The notes: generated by a model from the sequence alone, not told the origin. A stretch of 64,000 nucleotides of DNA from Patescibacteria group bacterium (GCA_022709545.1 JAKLIP010000002.1:248001-312000); one strand, 5' to 3'. Counted from the first letter of the stretch, positions 17,153 to 25,976 are shown. Translations and numbers: made by a program.

Positions 17153-18934
17153 ATGGAACAATCAGAGAAAAAAATAATAAAGATTCCAGCAAGTATTACT
17201 GTTAAAAAGTTCAGTGAGCTTTTAGACTTGCCTGTTTCTCAAATAATTACAGAACTTTTAAAAAATAAAATTCTAGCTACTATAAATGAAGAGATTGATT
17301 TCGATACCGCAACTATTATTGCTCAGGATCTAGGATTTGAAACTGAAGTTGACCTAGAAATTTCTGACAACAAAGCAATAGATGTTGAAAAGCTTGTAGA
17401 TATATGCAAAAAAGAAAAGGAGTCAGGAAAAAATCTCAGACCACGCCCTCCAATCGTAACTATTTTAGGACACGTAGATCATGGGAAGACAACCCTACTT
17501 GATACCATTCGTAAAGCCAGTGTTGCAGCCAGGGAAGCGGGTGGTATTACTCAGCATATAAGTGCTTACCAGGTCAAAAAAAAGGGCAAAATAATAACTT
17601 TTGTGGATACTCCCGGCCATGAAGCATTTTCTGGAATGAGAGAAAGAGGAGTAAGCATCGCGGATATAGCAGTTTTAGTTGTCGCTGCAGATGATGGAGT
17701 AAGACCGCAAACAAAGGAAGTCATTGAATACTTAAAGGACAAGAAAATACCTACGGTTGTGGCTATAAATAAAATAGATAAGCCAGAGGCAAATCCACAA
17801 CGCGTAAAACAGGAATTAGCTGAAAATGGAATTCTCATTGAACAATGGGGCGGGGATATCATCAGCGTAAATGTAAGTGCAAAAGAAAACATAGGGATTG
17901 ATGAATTGCTTGATTCGATTTTACTTGTAGCTGAAGTTGAAGATTTCAAATCGGATGATAAACGCAATGGATTGGCTATTGTGCTAGAATCTAACCTTGA
18001 CCCCCAGAAAGGACCTGTAGCCACTGTTCTTATCAAGACAGGAACATTAAAAGTTGGTCAAGATGTAACAGCTGGAACGACTTATGGACGCATAAGAAAA
18101 ATGGAAGATTTCACAGGAAAAAGTCTTGCAAGTGCTTCTCCATCAACACCAGTAACAATAATGGGTCTTAATAGCAATCCCAACACCAACGATGTCCTTC
18201 AGGTTGTTGATGGAAAATCTCTTGCGCGCATCAAATCAAAAGAATTTTCAGAAGGAATAATTGGACAGAAAGAAAAGAATGTTTTGCAAAAAATGACACG
18301 CATTATAGAAAGTGATGAAAAACAAAAATTAAACCTGATCATTAAATCAGACGTTCAGGGCTCCCTCGAAGCAATTGAACAAATTCTCTCAACTATAAAA
18401 GTCGAGGAAATAAAAATAAATCTTATTGAAACAGGAGTTGGAAATATAACCGAATCAGACATAAAAATGGGAGCTCCGTCTAAGGCTTTTGTGCTTGGTT
18501 TCAATGTTGAAACAACTCCCGTTGCTAAACGCTTGGCTGAAATGAATGACATGAAAATAAAAACATTTAAAATAATCTATGAGCTGGTAGAAGAGGTTAA
18601 AAGGATGATTATTGAAATGCTACCGCCAGAAATAGTCCGCACAGACATTGGTACAGTCAGCATATTAGCTGTTTTTAAAACAGGAAAACATGACATGATT
18701 GTCGGAGGAAGAGTTAATGATGGAAAAATAATCAAGGGAGCTTTGATCGAAGTGAAAAGGGAAGGTGAAATTATAGGCAAGGGAAAGCTTGAAGGTTTAC
18801 AACAAAATAAAAATGTTACTAATGAGGTAGGCAAAGGCAATGAATGTGGAATAGTTTTTCAGGGGAATATCAAGATAAAAGAAGGGGACACATTGATAGC
18901 CTATGCTGAGGAAGAAAAAACTAGAACAATTTAG
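17153..18934 (+). CDS. infB: Translation initiation factor IF-2
   Basis: 593 aa, short because it has only one IF2_N domain (about 8-65). G1 GHVDHGKTTLL, G3 DTPGHEAFSGM, G4 NKID and G5 SAKEN are present, followed by domains II-IV ending EGDTLIAYAEE. It brings fMet-tRNA to the 30S subunit and promotes subunit joining. rbfA follows 33 bp after its stop, a conserved order. Confidence 0.98.
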   Translation: MEQSEKKIIKIPASITVKKFSELLDLPVSQIITELLKNKILATINEEIDFDTATIIAQDLGFETEVDLEISDNKAIDVEKLVDICKKEKESGKNLRPRPPIVTILGHVDHGKTTLLDTIRKASVAAREAGGITQHISAYQVKKKGKIITFVDTPGHEAFSGMRERGVSIADIAVLVVAADDGVRPQTKEVIEYLKDKKIPTVVAINKIDKPEANPQRVKQELAENGILIEQWGGDIISVNVSAKENIGIDELLDSILLVAEVEDFKSDDKRNGLAIVLESNLDPQKGPVATVLIKTGTLKVGQDVTAGTTYGRIRKMEDFTGKSLASASPSTPVTIMGLNSNPNTNDVLQVVDGKSLARIKSKEFSEGIIGQKEKNVLQKMTRIIESDEKQKLNLIIKSDVQGSLEAIEQILSTIKVEEIKINLIETGVGNITESDIKMGAPSKAFVLGFNVETTPVAKRLAEMNDMKIKTFKIIYELVEEVKRMIIEMLPPEIVRTDIGTVSILAVFKTGKHDMIVGGRVNDGKIIKGALIEVKREGEIIGKGKLEGLQQNKNVTNEVGKGNECGIVFQGNIKIKEGDTLIAYAEEEKTRTI

Positions 18935-18967
18935 TTGGATATTTTGCAATATAATTTATATTGGTAT

Positions 18968-19297
18968 ATGTCAGAAAGAATTCAAAAGGTAAACAAACTT
19001 ATAAAGCGCCACTTGGGAGAAATATTCTTAAAAGAATTAAGCCTGAAGCCAGGGCTTTTTTTGACTATTTCAAAAGTTGACACAACTCCCGATCTTCGAT
19101 ATACTCAAGTGTTCGTAAGCGTTTTTCCCTATAAAGAAGGGGGATATGCAATGAAAACCCTATCGAAAGAAATTTATTTCATCCAGGGTTTACTAAATAA
19201 AAAATTAGCTATGCGTCCTCTTCCTAAAATAACCTTTCACTTGGATTCGACTGAAGAAAAAGCTGATGAAATCGAAAAAATACTGATGAATTTATAG
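18968..19297 (+). CDS. rbfA: Ribosome-binding factor A
   Basis: 109 aa from the ATG at 18968; an upstream TTG at 18935 adds 11 unlikely residues. A KH-like fold with ERIQKVNKLIKRHLGEIFLKEL, TISKVDTTPDLRYTQVFVSV and PKITFHLDST is typical of RbfA, which helps mature the 30S subunit. It follows infB directly, as in many bacteria. Confidence 0.95.
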   Translation: MSERIQKVNKLIKRHLGEIFLKELSLKPGLFLTISKVDTTPDLRYTQVFVSVFPYKEGGYAMKTLSKEIYFIQGLLNKKLAMRPLPKITFHLDSTEEKADEIEKILMNL

Positions 19298-19327
19298 AAT
19301 AAAAAAACAAAAAGTATCTTTATAACT

Positions 19328-19357
19328 TCTTAAATCTTCCGGATTTAAGATTTTTAT
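19328..19357 (+). terminator. Terminator after rbfA
   Basis: Nine-bp stem TCTTAAATC/GATTTAAGA with a 5-nt loop and the tail TTTTTATTTC. Confidence 0.8.
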
Positions 19358-19379
19358 TTCTTGGATCTACATAATTACC

Positions 19380-20339
19380 ATGAAAAACCTAGACACAGAA
19401 TTTAAAACCCTTTCCTATATAATAAAGAATTCTAAAAAAATTCTTCTTTTCGCGCATACTAATCCTGACGGAGATACTTCGGGTTCTGTTTTGGCCATGA
19501 AAGAATATATCACCTCTTTAAACAAGACCGCAGATATTGCCTGTTTCGATCCTATCCCTTCCTTCCTAGAAATGCTGACCGAACAAAAATTTGAATTCCC
19601 TGAACATCTAGATTTTAAATCTTATGATATTATTATTGGCTGCGACAGTGTTGAACGTGGTTTTCAATCAGTTCTTTCATCAATTAATGAAAACACAGTC
19701 ACAGTTATAATAGACCACCATCCAGATATCAATCTAACTGCAGATGTTGTGATTATAGATTCAAAAAGCTCTTCCGTCTGCGAAATAATTTATGAATATT
19801 TTATTTCCCAAAATATCATTATTTCAAAAAATATTGCCACCTTTCTTATGGTAGGGATCCTATCAGATACGGGTAACTTTCAACATTCAAATACAACTAG
19901 TCGAGTCATGGAAATTTCCGCTGATTTATTAAAAAAAGGAGCTTCCGTACCGAAAATCATTAAAGCTACTTTTGCCAACAAAAAATTATCCACTTTAAAA
20001 TTATGGGGACGTGCTTTTGAAAAAGCAAAAATAAATCCGGCCAATGGGCTTATAACTACTGTTTTGACAAAAGAAGATATTGAATCATGCAATGCCACAA
20101 CTGAAGACATTGGGCAAGTAGCTTCTATTTTAAATACTGTTCCAGGAACAAAATTATCTCTGGTTCTTTCAGAACGAGAAGATGGGATTATAAAAGGCAG
20201 CCTCAGAAGTGAGGAATATAAAGGTATTAATGTTTCTGAAATCGCTCATCTTTTTGGCGGTGGCGGACATAAGCTGGCTTCGGGTTTCGAAATTAAAGGA
20301 AAAATTGTAGAAACTGAGAATGGCTGGGAAATAGTTTAG
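19380..20339 (+). CDS. nrnA: DHH/DHHA1 phosphoesterase, NrnA-like nanoRNase / pAp phosphatase
   Basis: 319 aa. Metal-binding motifs AHTNPDGDTSGS, GCDSVE, IIDHHPD and GILSDTGNFQHSNT, then the DHHA1 signature HLFGGGGHKLASG near the C-terminus. The enzyme degrades 2-5 nt RNAs and may dephosphorylate pAp. In many bacteria nrnA follows rbfA, as here. Confidence 0.93.
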   Translation: MKNLDTEFKTLSYIIKNSKKILLFAHTNPDGDTSGSVLAMKEYITSLNKTADIACFDPIPSFLEMLTEQKFEFPEHLDFKSYDIIIGCDSVERGFQSVLSSINENTVTVIIDHHPDINLTADVVIIDSKSSSVCEIIYEYFISQNIIISKNIATFLMVGILSDTGNFQHSNTTSRVMEISADLLKKGASVPKIIKATFANKKLSTLKLWGRAFEKAKINPANGLITTVLTKEDIESCNATTEDIGQVASILNTVPGTKLSLVLSEREDGIIKGSLRSEEYKGINVSEIAHLFGGGGHKLASGFEIKGKIVETENGWEIV

Positions 20340-20410
20340 CATTGTATCTTGTATTTAGTATGTGGTATTTTGTATATATACAAGACACTAAAAAATAGCT
20401 ACTAAATACT

Positions 20411-21232
20411 ATGCACATAGGTTGTCATGTTTCTATTGCAGGCGGAATCCAAAACGCACCTGAGCGCGCACATAATCTTGGCTGTGAGACCATGCAGATT
20501 TTTACCCGCTCTCCTCAGGGCGGACCAGCCCCTAAACTTACTTCTGAAATTATCAGCGACTTTAAGTTAAAAGCTAAAAACTATAAGCTAAAAGCTGTTG
20601 TTGTTCATACTCCATATTATATTAATTTTGCTTCTGCCAATAACCGTATCCGCTATGGCAGCGTGAGTGTTGTGCGTGATGAACTTGAGCGTGCTTCTCT
20701 TTTAGGCGCAAAATATGTCATGACACATCTAGGCAGCGCTGGCGAACTTTCTGAAAATGAAGCAAGCGAAAAGATAATTGAAATGCTCAAAAAAACTTTG
20801 GACGGCTATACTGGATCTGCAAAACTTTTAATTGAAAATAGTGCTGGTGCCGGAAAGATAATTGGTGATTCTTTTTTAGAAATTGCAAAAATAATTAAAA
20901 AAGTAAATCATTCAAAACTGGTTGGCATATGTCTCGACACACAGCATTCTTTTGCGTCCGGCTATGATTGGCATAATTTTGAAAACACTATTAAAAAAAT
21001 CAATACTGAAATAGGACTTGAAAATATCAAACTTATCCACGCCAATGATTCTATAACAGAATTTAATTCTAAAAAAGATCGCCACGAACACATCGGCCAA
21101 GGAAAAATCGGCGCAGAAATTTTTCAAAAAATAGTAAAGCTCGCTCAAGAAAAAAATATCGACATGATTCTGGAAACAGAACATGAAAAAGTCAAAGAAG
21201 ATATTGAACTTATCAAAAAACTTCGGGGATAA
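20411..21232 (+). CDS. nfo: Endonuclease IV (AP endonuclease)
   Basis: 273 aa. The TIM-barrel family start HIGCHVSIAGGIQNAPERA, then MQIFTRSPQG, LLIENSAGAG, GICLDTQHSFASGYD, LIHANDS and DRHEHIGQGKIG supply the zinc-cluster His, Asp and Glu residues. It cuts DNA at abasic sites in base excision repair. Confidence 0.97.
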   Translation: MHIGCHVSIAGGIQNAPERAHNLGCETMQIFTRSPQGGPAPKLTSEIISDFKLKAKNYKLKAVVVHTPYYINFASANNRIRYGSVSVVRDELERASLLGAKYVMTHLGSAGELSENEASEKIIEMLKKTLDGYTGSAKLLIENSAGAGKIIGDSFLEIAKIIKKVNHSKLVGICLDTQHSFASGYDWHNFENTIKKINTEIGLENIKLIHANDSITEFNSKKDRHEHIGQGKIGAEIFQKIVKLAQEKNIDMILETEHEKVKEDIELIKKLRG

Positions 21233-21257
21233 AATAAAAAAATTTTTATATAAGAAA

Positions 21258-21286
21258 AGGGCAGAATGATTTTATCGCTCTGCCCT
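21258..21286 (-). terminator. Terminator of the radical SAM gene
   Basis: Eight-bp stem AGGGCAGA/TCTGCCCT with a T-rich run on the minus strand side. Confidence 0.85.
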
Positions 21287-21296
21287 ATGTCAGCTG

Positions 21297-22412
21297 CTAG
21301 ACTTTCTTGCGAAAGTTCCAGCAACCGATTGTTTCAACTGCACCCTTGGCCAACAAGTTCTCATTGGTCAAGTCTTTCGTGCGACGACCGAGGCAAGAAT
21401 TGCATTTGCCTTCGGCGAAATTCGCACACTGCTCTGCGCATTTGCCAGAGTATTGCTTGTTCCGGATAATGACCATCTCGGTTTTGTTAAAAGCATCAAA
21501 TAAAGAAATGCCTCTTACGTTTCCGAGATCCACACCATTTGCACCAATACAGGGGCGAATATCGCCATACTGATTAATGTATAAATGGTGATGGAAGCGA
21601 TCACACACCGCCCCGACATAGCTCTGCGAGATTTCCCAAAAATTCCCGAACTCTTCGCGATCAACTCGCTGAAGCTCGATCATTTTGGCTTTCAATCTCT
21701 CGTCTGCTGTACAAAGACTGCAGGATGCACCGCGGCCAATCCCCAGAACACTGTCACAATCGAAAATGAAATTGTTTTTCCGACAAAACCGCAGGATGTC
21801 TACGATTTCATCATAGTTGGACAATTCACTTTCGTCCGTCATGATCGACGATACCAGTGCCATGCGTGATTTGCAACCGAAACTTTCCATACACTTAGCT
21901 TCGTCGTTGAAGCCATGTTGCATAAGAAGTTCGATAGCCGCGTTGCGTCTTTCCCCAAAGCCGTGAATAATTCTTCCACGATTAGGGTCAGAAACAAAAC
22001 GATCCTGCATTTCCGGGTTAAGACTGTTTCCCTTAACCATCAATTCGACTGGTAAAGAAAACAACTCGTCGGCCAATTCATCGGTAATGAATTCGGCAGT
22101 TGTAAACAAAGTTACAAATATGCCGACTTCTTTACATTTATGCAAAAACCTCATTGCCAGATCAAGATTCTTGGCGATGAACGGCTCACCAGCTCCTGGA
22201 ATGGATATCGAATTGATTCCGATTTTTTTTGCTTCATCGATAATCAATTCATAATTTTCCCAGGTCAACAAATTTGCAACATCAATGTTTTCTCCACCGC
22301 GAGCAAAGCAGTAGGAACATGCTAAATTGCAGTAACCAGGCAGTTCAACCCAGATTGTCTGCAAATTACCCGCATTCTTTCTCCCCAACCCATGTTGTGT
22401 AATTTGTTTCAT
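21297..22412 (-). CDS. Radical SAM protein with SPASM-like Cys-rich C-terminus
   Basis: 371 aa. The [4Fe-4S] motif CNLACSYC (CxxxCxxC, about 32-39) and a GAGEPF SAM-binding segment are clear. Cysteines in the second half (CSLC, GDIRPCIGANG, CAEQCANF, CNSCLG, GCW) suggest auxiliary clusters as in SPASM proteins that modify peptides or enzymes. No substrate gene is evident. Its composition is visibly more GC-rich than its neighbours, with a strong SD (AAAGGAG), a TTGACT/TATAAT promoter and its own terminator, which suggests recent transfer. Confidence 0.92.
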   Translation of the reverse strand: MKQITQHGLGRKNAGNLQTIWVELPGYCNLACSYCFARGGENIDVANLLTWENYELIIDEAKKIGINSISIPGAGEPFIAKNLDLAMRFLHKCKEVGIFVTLFTTAEFITDELADELFSLPVELMVKGNSLNPEMQDRFVSDPNRGRIIHGFGERRNAAIELLMQHGFNDEAKCMESFGCKSRMALVSSIMTDESELSNYDEIVDILRFCRKNNFIFDCDSVLGIGRGASCSLCTADERLKAKMIELQRVDREEFGNFWEISQSYVGAVCDRFHHHLYINQYGDIRPCIGANGVDLGNVRGISLFDAFNKTEMVIIRNKQYSGKCAEQCANFAEGKCNSCLGRRTKDLTNENLLAKGAVETIGCWNFRKKV

Positions 22413-22439
22413 GATTTTTTCTCCTTTTTTAGTTTAGTT

Positions 22440-22472
22440 AATATTATGCTTCCGGCCGGATAGCATAATATT
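22440..22472. promoter_or_regulatory. 33-bp near-perfect palindrome in the radical SAM leader
   Basis: AATATTATGCT and AGCATAATATT flank the self-complementary TCCGGCCGGA, with one unpaired base. It lies 28 bp before the radical SAM ATG, inside its leader. Either an operator or an RNA hairpin. Confidence 0.75.
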
Positions 22473-22540
22473 CGGAGAAATTCTTATTTGATTTTCAATG
22501 AACTTGTTAGGATGTTTTTTAATTTTCATCTTAACAGCTT

Positions 22541-22569
22541 ATTATATACCAAAAACAGCAAATAGTCAA
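22541..22569 (-). promoter_or_regulatory. Promoter of the radical SAM gene
   Basis: TTGACT (22569-22564), 17-bp spacer, TATAAT (22546-22541) on the minus strand; leader about 120 nt. Confidence 0.8.
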
Positions 22570-22649
22570 TTATGGAGAATATATAATCTAGCTATTTATT
22601 GCTTCAATAAAGCAAAATATTGATATAAATAATATATTCGTCAAAAATA

Positions 22650-22678
22650 TTGACCATACTGCAAAAACATGCTAAAAT
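22650..22678 (+). promoter_or_regulatory. Promoter for a leaderless TrmB mRNA
   Basis: TTGACC (22650-22655), 17-bp spacer, TAAAAT (22673-22678). The ATG at 22686 is where transcription should start, so the mRNA would be leaderless. Confidence 0.7.
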
Positions 22679-22685
22679 AGATTAT

Positions 22686-23438
22686 ATGGAATACATTGAA
22701 AAACTAATTAATTTGGGCTTAAATGAAAAAGAGGCTAAAGTATACTTAGCTCTTTTGCCTCTACAAAAAGCTACAGCCTATTATATTGCCCTCAAAAGCG
22801 GCTTAAAAAAGCCAACAACCTATGTTATTTTAGAAGAATTAGTCAAAAGGGGCTTTGTTTTGAAAACCCCTCAAGATAAAAAAAGCTTCTACATAGCTAA
22901 ATCTCCCCAGGAATGTATAAATTTAGTTCAGCAAAAATTTAACGAAGCCAAAGAAATTTTGCCGGAACTTTTGGCAATGCAAAAGAAAAACATAGGCAAA
23001 GTAAATGTTTCCTATTTCGAGGGACCGGAGGGCGTGAAAGAAGTTTACAAAGACACCCTGAAACATGGACAGGAATTTCTAGCCTTTGGATCTGAAAACA
23101 TGGCCGATGTTTTGGGCAATGAATGGATGGACAGCTTCATTAAAGATCGGGTAAAAAATAAAATATCCGTAAGAGCCATTGTCCCCCAGACGGAATATTA
23201 TGCAAAAAATCTCTTGGAGAAAGATAAGGAGCAATTGAGGTCGATGAAATTTATTGACTCGAAAGATTTTCCTTTCTCGATTGAAATTGATATTTATGGT
23301 GATTCAAAAGTTTCCTTGATATCAGCCAAAGAATCTATGGCAGCCATCATTGAAAGCACAGAGGTCTGCAAAACCATGAAATCAATTTTTGAATTGCTTT
23401 GGAAAAAACTGCCGGAGAATACTTTAGATAAAAATTAA
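22686..23438 (+). CDS. TrmB family transcriptional regulator
   Basis: 250 aa from the ATG at 22686. The N-terminal winged helix (IEKLINLGLNEKEAKVYLALLPLQKATAYYIALKSGLKKPTTY, about 3-45) is the TrmB signature, followed by a coiled linker and a PLD-like ligand domain (VSYFEGPEGVKEVYKDTLKHG). In archaea and bacteria these respond to sugars or other ligands. It is divergent from the radical SAM gene, with both promoters and the palindrome in the shared gap, so it may control that gene. Confidence 0.9.
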   Translation: MEYIEKLINLGLNEKEAKVYLALLPLQKATAYYIALKSGLKKPTTYVILEELVKRGFVLKTPQDKKSFYIAKSPQECINLVQQKFNEAKEILPELLAMQKKNIGKVNVSYFEGPEGVKEVYKDTLKHGQEFLAFGSENMADVLGNEWMDSFIKDRVKNKISVRAIVPQTEYYAKNLLEKDKEQLRSMKFIDSKDFPFSIEIDIYGDSKVSLISAKESMAAIIESTEVCKTMKSIFELLWKKLPENTLDKN

Positions 23439-23450
23439 AATTATTTATTT

Positions 23451-23957
23451 ATGCAAATCGCTATTATTTCTGACATTCATGACAATATCACCAATCTCAC
23501 GAAAGTGTTGGATTATTGCCGTGAGCATAAAATTGAAAAAACAATCTGCTGCGGAGATTTGGCGTCGCTGGAAACTCTGGATTTCCTGAATGATAATTTT
23601 CAGAAAGAAATATTTTTTGTTTTCGGTAACATGGATGATGATTATCTCAGAAATTATCCTTTTGAAAATAATATATACAAACACACCAAAATATTCAAAG
23701 ACTTTGGCGAAGCTGAAATTGAAAAACAAAAAATTGCTTTTGTACATAAGCCGGAACCAGCTAAAAACTTATGCGAAACAGGAAAATATGATTTCGTTTT
23801 CCATGGCCATACTCACAAGCCATGGACTGAAAAAATAAACAACCGTACGATTCTTAATCCCGGCAATGTTGCCAATCAGATTTATCCGCCAACATTTGCG
23901 GTGTGGCATACAGAAAATAACAAATTTGATCTGATCAAAATAAATGAACTAGTATAA
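23451..23957 (+). CDS. YfcE/MJ0936-type metallophosphoesterase
   Basis: 168 aa. Dimetal motifs ISDIHDN, CGDLAS, GNMDDD and FHGHTHKPW are all present, ending with NPGNVANQIYPPTFAVW, as in the YfcE/MJ0936 family of small phosphodiesterases. It lies 12 bp after the TrmB gene and 1 bp before the uracil-DNA glycosylase gene, so the three may form an operon. Confidence 0.93.
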   Translation: MQIAIISDIHDNITNLTKVLDYCREHKIEKTICCGDLASLETLDFLNDNFQKEIFFVFGNMDDDYLRNYPFENNIYKHTKIFKDFGEAEIEKQKIAFVHKPEPAKNLCETGKYDFVFHGHTHKPWTEKINNRTILNPGNVANQIYPPTFAVWHTENNKFDLIKINELV

Positions 23958-23958
23958 G

Positions 23959-24549
23959 ATGCTTATGACAAAAAAGGAACAAATGGAACAATTAAATATG
24001 CTCGCTTCTCTCTGTAATAACTGCGCGCTCCGCAAAGGTTGTTCTCAGGTTGTCTCTGGGGACGGCAATCCTGAAGCTGAAATTATGTTTATTGGTGAAG
24101 CACCAGGAAAAAAAGAAGATGAAATGGGAATTCCTTTCGTCGGAGCAGCCGGAAAATTCCTCAATGAAATGCTGGCATCTATAAATTTAAAACGTGAAGA
24201 TATCTATATCGCCAATGTAATAAAGTGCCGTCCACCGGAAAATCGCGATCCGCTGCCGGAAGAAATTGGAGCTTGCTGGCCATGGCTAGAAAAACAAATC
24301 GAAATTATTGATCCCAAACTGATAATAACGCTGGGAAGGCATTCTTTGGGAAGATTCTTCCCGCTTATGAAAATTTCTGAAGTTCACGGGAAAGCATTTC
24401 GTCGAAATTTTCCCAAAATAGGTTCCCGGGTTTTCTACGCGCTCTATCATCCGGCTGCTGCACTCTATAATGGAAGTATGCGCGAAGTGCTCATAAAAGA
24501 TTTCAGAAAAATTCCAAAGATTTTAGAAAAAACAAAAAAAGAGCAGTAA
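23959..24549 (+). CDS. Type-4 uracil-DNA glycosylase (Fe-S)
   Basis: 196 aa. CNNCALRKGC supplies two of the four Fe-S cysteines; KCRPPENRDP and GACWPWLE supply the rest. Active-site segments are IGEAPGKKEDEMGIPFVGAAG and LYHPAA. It removes uracil from DNA. An in-frame ATG two codons later is also possible. Confidence 0.95.
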   Translation: MLMTKKEQMEQLNMLASLCNNCALRKGCSQVVSGDGNPEAEIMFIGEAPGKKEDEMGIPFVGAAGKFLNEMLASINLKREDIYIANVIKCRPPENRDPLPEEIGACWPWLEKQIEIIDPKLIITLGRHSLGRFFPLMKISEVHGKAFRRNFPKIGSRVFYALYHPAAALYNGSMREVLIKDFRKIPKILEKTKKEQ

Positions 24550-24560
24550 TGCTCTTTTTT
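24538..24560 (+). terminator. Terminator overlapping the end of the uracil-DNA glycosylase gene
   Basis: Eight-bp stem AAAGAGCA/TGCTCTTT, 4-nt loop, T run. The stop codon lies in the hairpin. Confidence 0.85.
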
Positions 24561-24565
24561 AGTTG

Positions 24566-24649
24566 TGCCCGGAGCGAGACTCGAACTCGCAAGGTATTAC
24601 TACCGAGGGATTTTAAGTCCCTTGTGTATACCAATTCCACCATCCGGGC
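24566..24649 (-). tRNA. tRNA-Leu(TAA)
   Basis: Acceptor GCCCGGA/TCCGGGC, anticodon loop CTTAAAA (TAA), long variable arm. CCA is not encoded. Confidence 0.97.
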
Positions 24650-24655
24650 AAAATG

Positions 24656-24726
24656 AGGTCACAGCCGGAATTGAACCGGCATACGCGGTTTTGCAGACCG
24701 CTGCGTAACCTTTCCGCCATGTGACC
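24656..24726 (-). tRNA. tRNA-Cys(GCA)
   Basis: Acceptor GGTCACA/TGTGACC, anticodon loop CTGCAAA (GCA), U73 discriminator typical of tRNA-Cys. Confidence 0.97.
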
Positions 24727-24786
24727 ATTATTTTAAACTTCTTTCAGATTAGCAAAATTATTATGCGAGGTCAATCCACAAATATT

Positions 24787-24817
24787 AAAAAACATCCGCT
24801 TTGAACGGATGTTTTTT
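24787..24817. terminator. Bidirectional terminator
   Basis: AAAAAACATCCG/CGGATGTTTTTT with a 7-nt loop. It serves the 3D-domain gene on the minus strand. Confidence 0.85.
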
Positions 24818-24833
24818 GTTTCTTTCTCAATTT

Positions 24834-25418
24834 TTATCCTTCGATAATTTCAGCTTTTAAATGCTGACGCCCGAATCTAAATGCTTCTTTCTTTGTTTCC
24901 ATGTAGATATCAATTTTATTACCCTTGATCGCTCCCCCACGATCTTCGCAGGTGTATATTCCCATTCCTTCTATTTTTAATTTAACTCCGAAAGGAAATT
25001 CTTTGGGACAGGCAATAGTTCTGTTTTCTTTCACTTTTAGCCCCGAGGCTGTAATTCCATCGTTTTTACCGCATTCATCGGCTGCTGCCGTATAGGCTGA
25101 AGCATTTATTCTAAATTGTCCTTCGGGCAAGTTTTTCCATTTTTTATATTGTTTTTCTTTCCATTTGTTTAATACTTGTTCTCTTTTTATGTCTTCTTCT
25201 GATTTGGTTTCTTTTTTTAGGATAAAATCATTTTTCATTTTATCTCTAGAGGCTTTTTCTCTCATTGTAATGGATCCGGGAGAAAGAAGGCCTATAATTT
25301 CTGAGAATGTGTTTTTATTTTCTTCCACATTTATACTTTTTTCACTAGCTAATGTTGTTTGTGGTAAAACAGAGCAAACAGCTATTAATAAAAATACGAC
25401 TAACTTTACAATACGCAT
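24834..25418 (-). CDS. Secreted 3D-domain (double-psi barrel) cell-wall protein
   Basis: 194 aa. Signal peptide (VVFLLIAVCSVLPQTTLASE), charged linker, then a 3D domain (about 95-192) with ASAYTAAADECGKNDGITASG, CPKEFPFGVKLKIEG, CEDRGGAIKGNKIDIYM; the three Asp residues of the family are present. Related to the catalytic barrel of MltA/YocH-type peptidoglycan lytic enzymes. Its promoter lies about 190 bp upstream, leaving a long hairpin-rich leader. Confidence 0.88.
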   Translation of the reverse strand: MRIVKLVVFLLIAVCSVLPQTTLASEKSINVEENKNTFSEIIGLLSPGSITMREKASRDKMKNDFILKKETKSEEDIKREQVLNKWKEKQYKKWKNLPEGQFRINASAYTAAADECGKNDGITASGLKVKENRTIACPKEFPFGVKLKIEGMGIYTCEDRGGAIKGNKIDIYMETKKEAFRFGRQHLKAEIIEG

Positions 25419-25490
25419 GCAATATATCTTAATTGTTATTCGCTATTGATTTGCATTTACTCCGCTATAACTAATTCGCTAAACAAAAAT

Positions 25491-25503
25491 CTTCACGTAG
25501 AAG
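25491..25503 (-). promoter_or_regulatory. Hairpin with T run in the 3D-gene leader
   Basis: CTTC/GAAG with a 5-nt loop, followed on the minus strand by ATTTTTG. A weak attenuator-like element. Confidence 0.35.
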
Positions 25504-25562
25504 TGTAGGTTTTAGTTCAGTTATGCTTCTGCAATAAGCGAGTCAACACTTATTTAAACCAA

Positions 25563-25584
25563 AAATCCCTTAATCTAGGGATCT
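25563..25584 (-). terminator. Terminator-like hairpin near the start of the 3D-gene leader
   Basis: Six-bp stem ATCCCT/AGGGAT and TTTTTGG on the minus strand, about 20 nt after the predicted transcription start. It could act as an attenuator. The rest of the 25419-25766 gap holds nothing coding that I can see. Confidence 0.5.
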
Positions 25585-25610
25585 TTATTGTTTATTATTG
25601 TCAACAACTA

Positions 25611-25639
25611 ATATTAGCACATTATAATTATATGGTCAA
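25611..25639 (-). promoter_or_regulatory. Promoter of the 3D-domain gene
   Basis: TTGACC (25639-25634), 17-bp spacer, TAATAT (25616-25611). Confidence 0.65.
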
Positions 25640-25766
25640 CACTTAAAAGATATTTTTTGCTTAAATAAGCCATTTTATTTTGAGAATTAATAAAAAATAC
25701 ACTTTTCGTGGCTTAAATAAAGTATTTCTAAAAAATATTCTCTTTGTATAAATTTAATTAAAAATG

Positions 25767-25797
25767 AGGGGCTATTGTAAACATACAAATAGCCCCT
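25767..25797 (-). terminator. Terminator of the 53-aa gene
   Basis: Ten-bp stem AGGGGCTATT/AATAGCCCCT and a T-rich tail (CATTTTTAATT) on the minus strand. Confidence 0.85.
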
Positions 25798-25814
25798 GTG
25801 CAGAACTTTGATTT

Positions 25815-25976
25815 TTATTTTGCTCTTTTTTCAAGACCGCCCTTTAGAGCTCTGGAAAAGGCACATATATCACAAAAACAAAGCTCTTCCTCCTCCTTTT
25901 CATGATCTGCTTGAAGACGATTTATTTTTTTGATTATTTCCCTGTCTTCATTTTTTGCTATTTCTCTAGTTGCCAT
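25815..25976 (-). CDS. 53-aa protein with CxCxxC motif and strong SD
   Basis: ATG at 25976, preceded by AGGAGG with good spacing. The protein is highly charged: a helical N-terminal half (MATREIAKNEDREIIKKI), then EEEELCFCDICAFSRALKGG with three Cys that could bind zinc, and a basic tail. No family recognised. A TTGACA/TAAACT promoter upstream and a terminator downstream make it a complete small transcription unit, which supports it as a real gene. Confidence 0.75.
   Translation of the reverse strand: MATREIAKNEDREIIKKINRLQADHEKEEEELCFCDICAFSRALKGGLEKRAK

Noticed and set aside
20561-20605. Repeat insertion in nfo (KLKAKNYKLKA)
   Set aside because: Though repetitive, its length agrees with the same region of known endonuclease IV proteins, so no insertion is needed.
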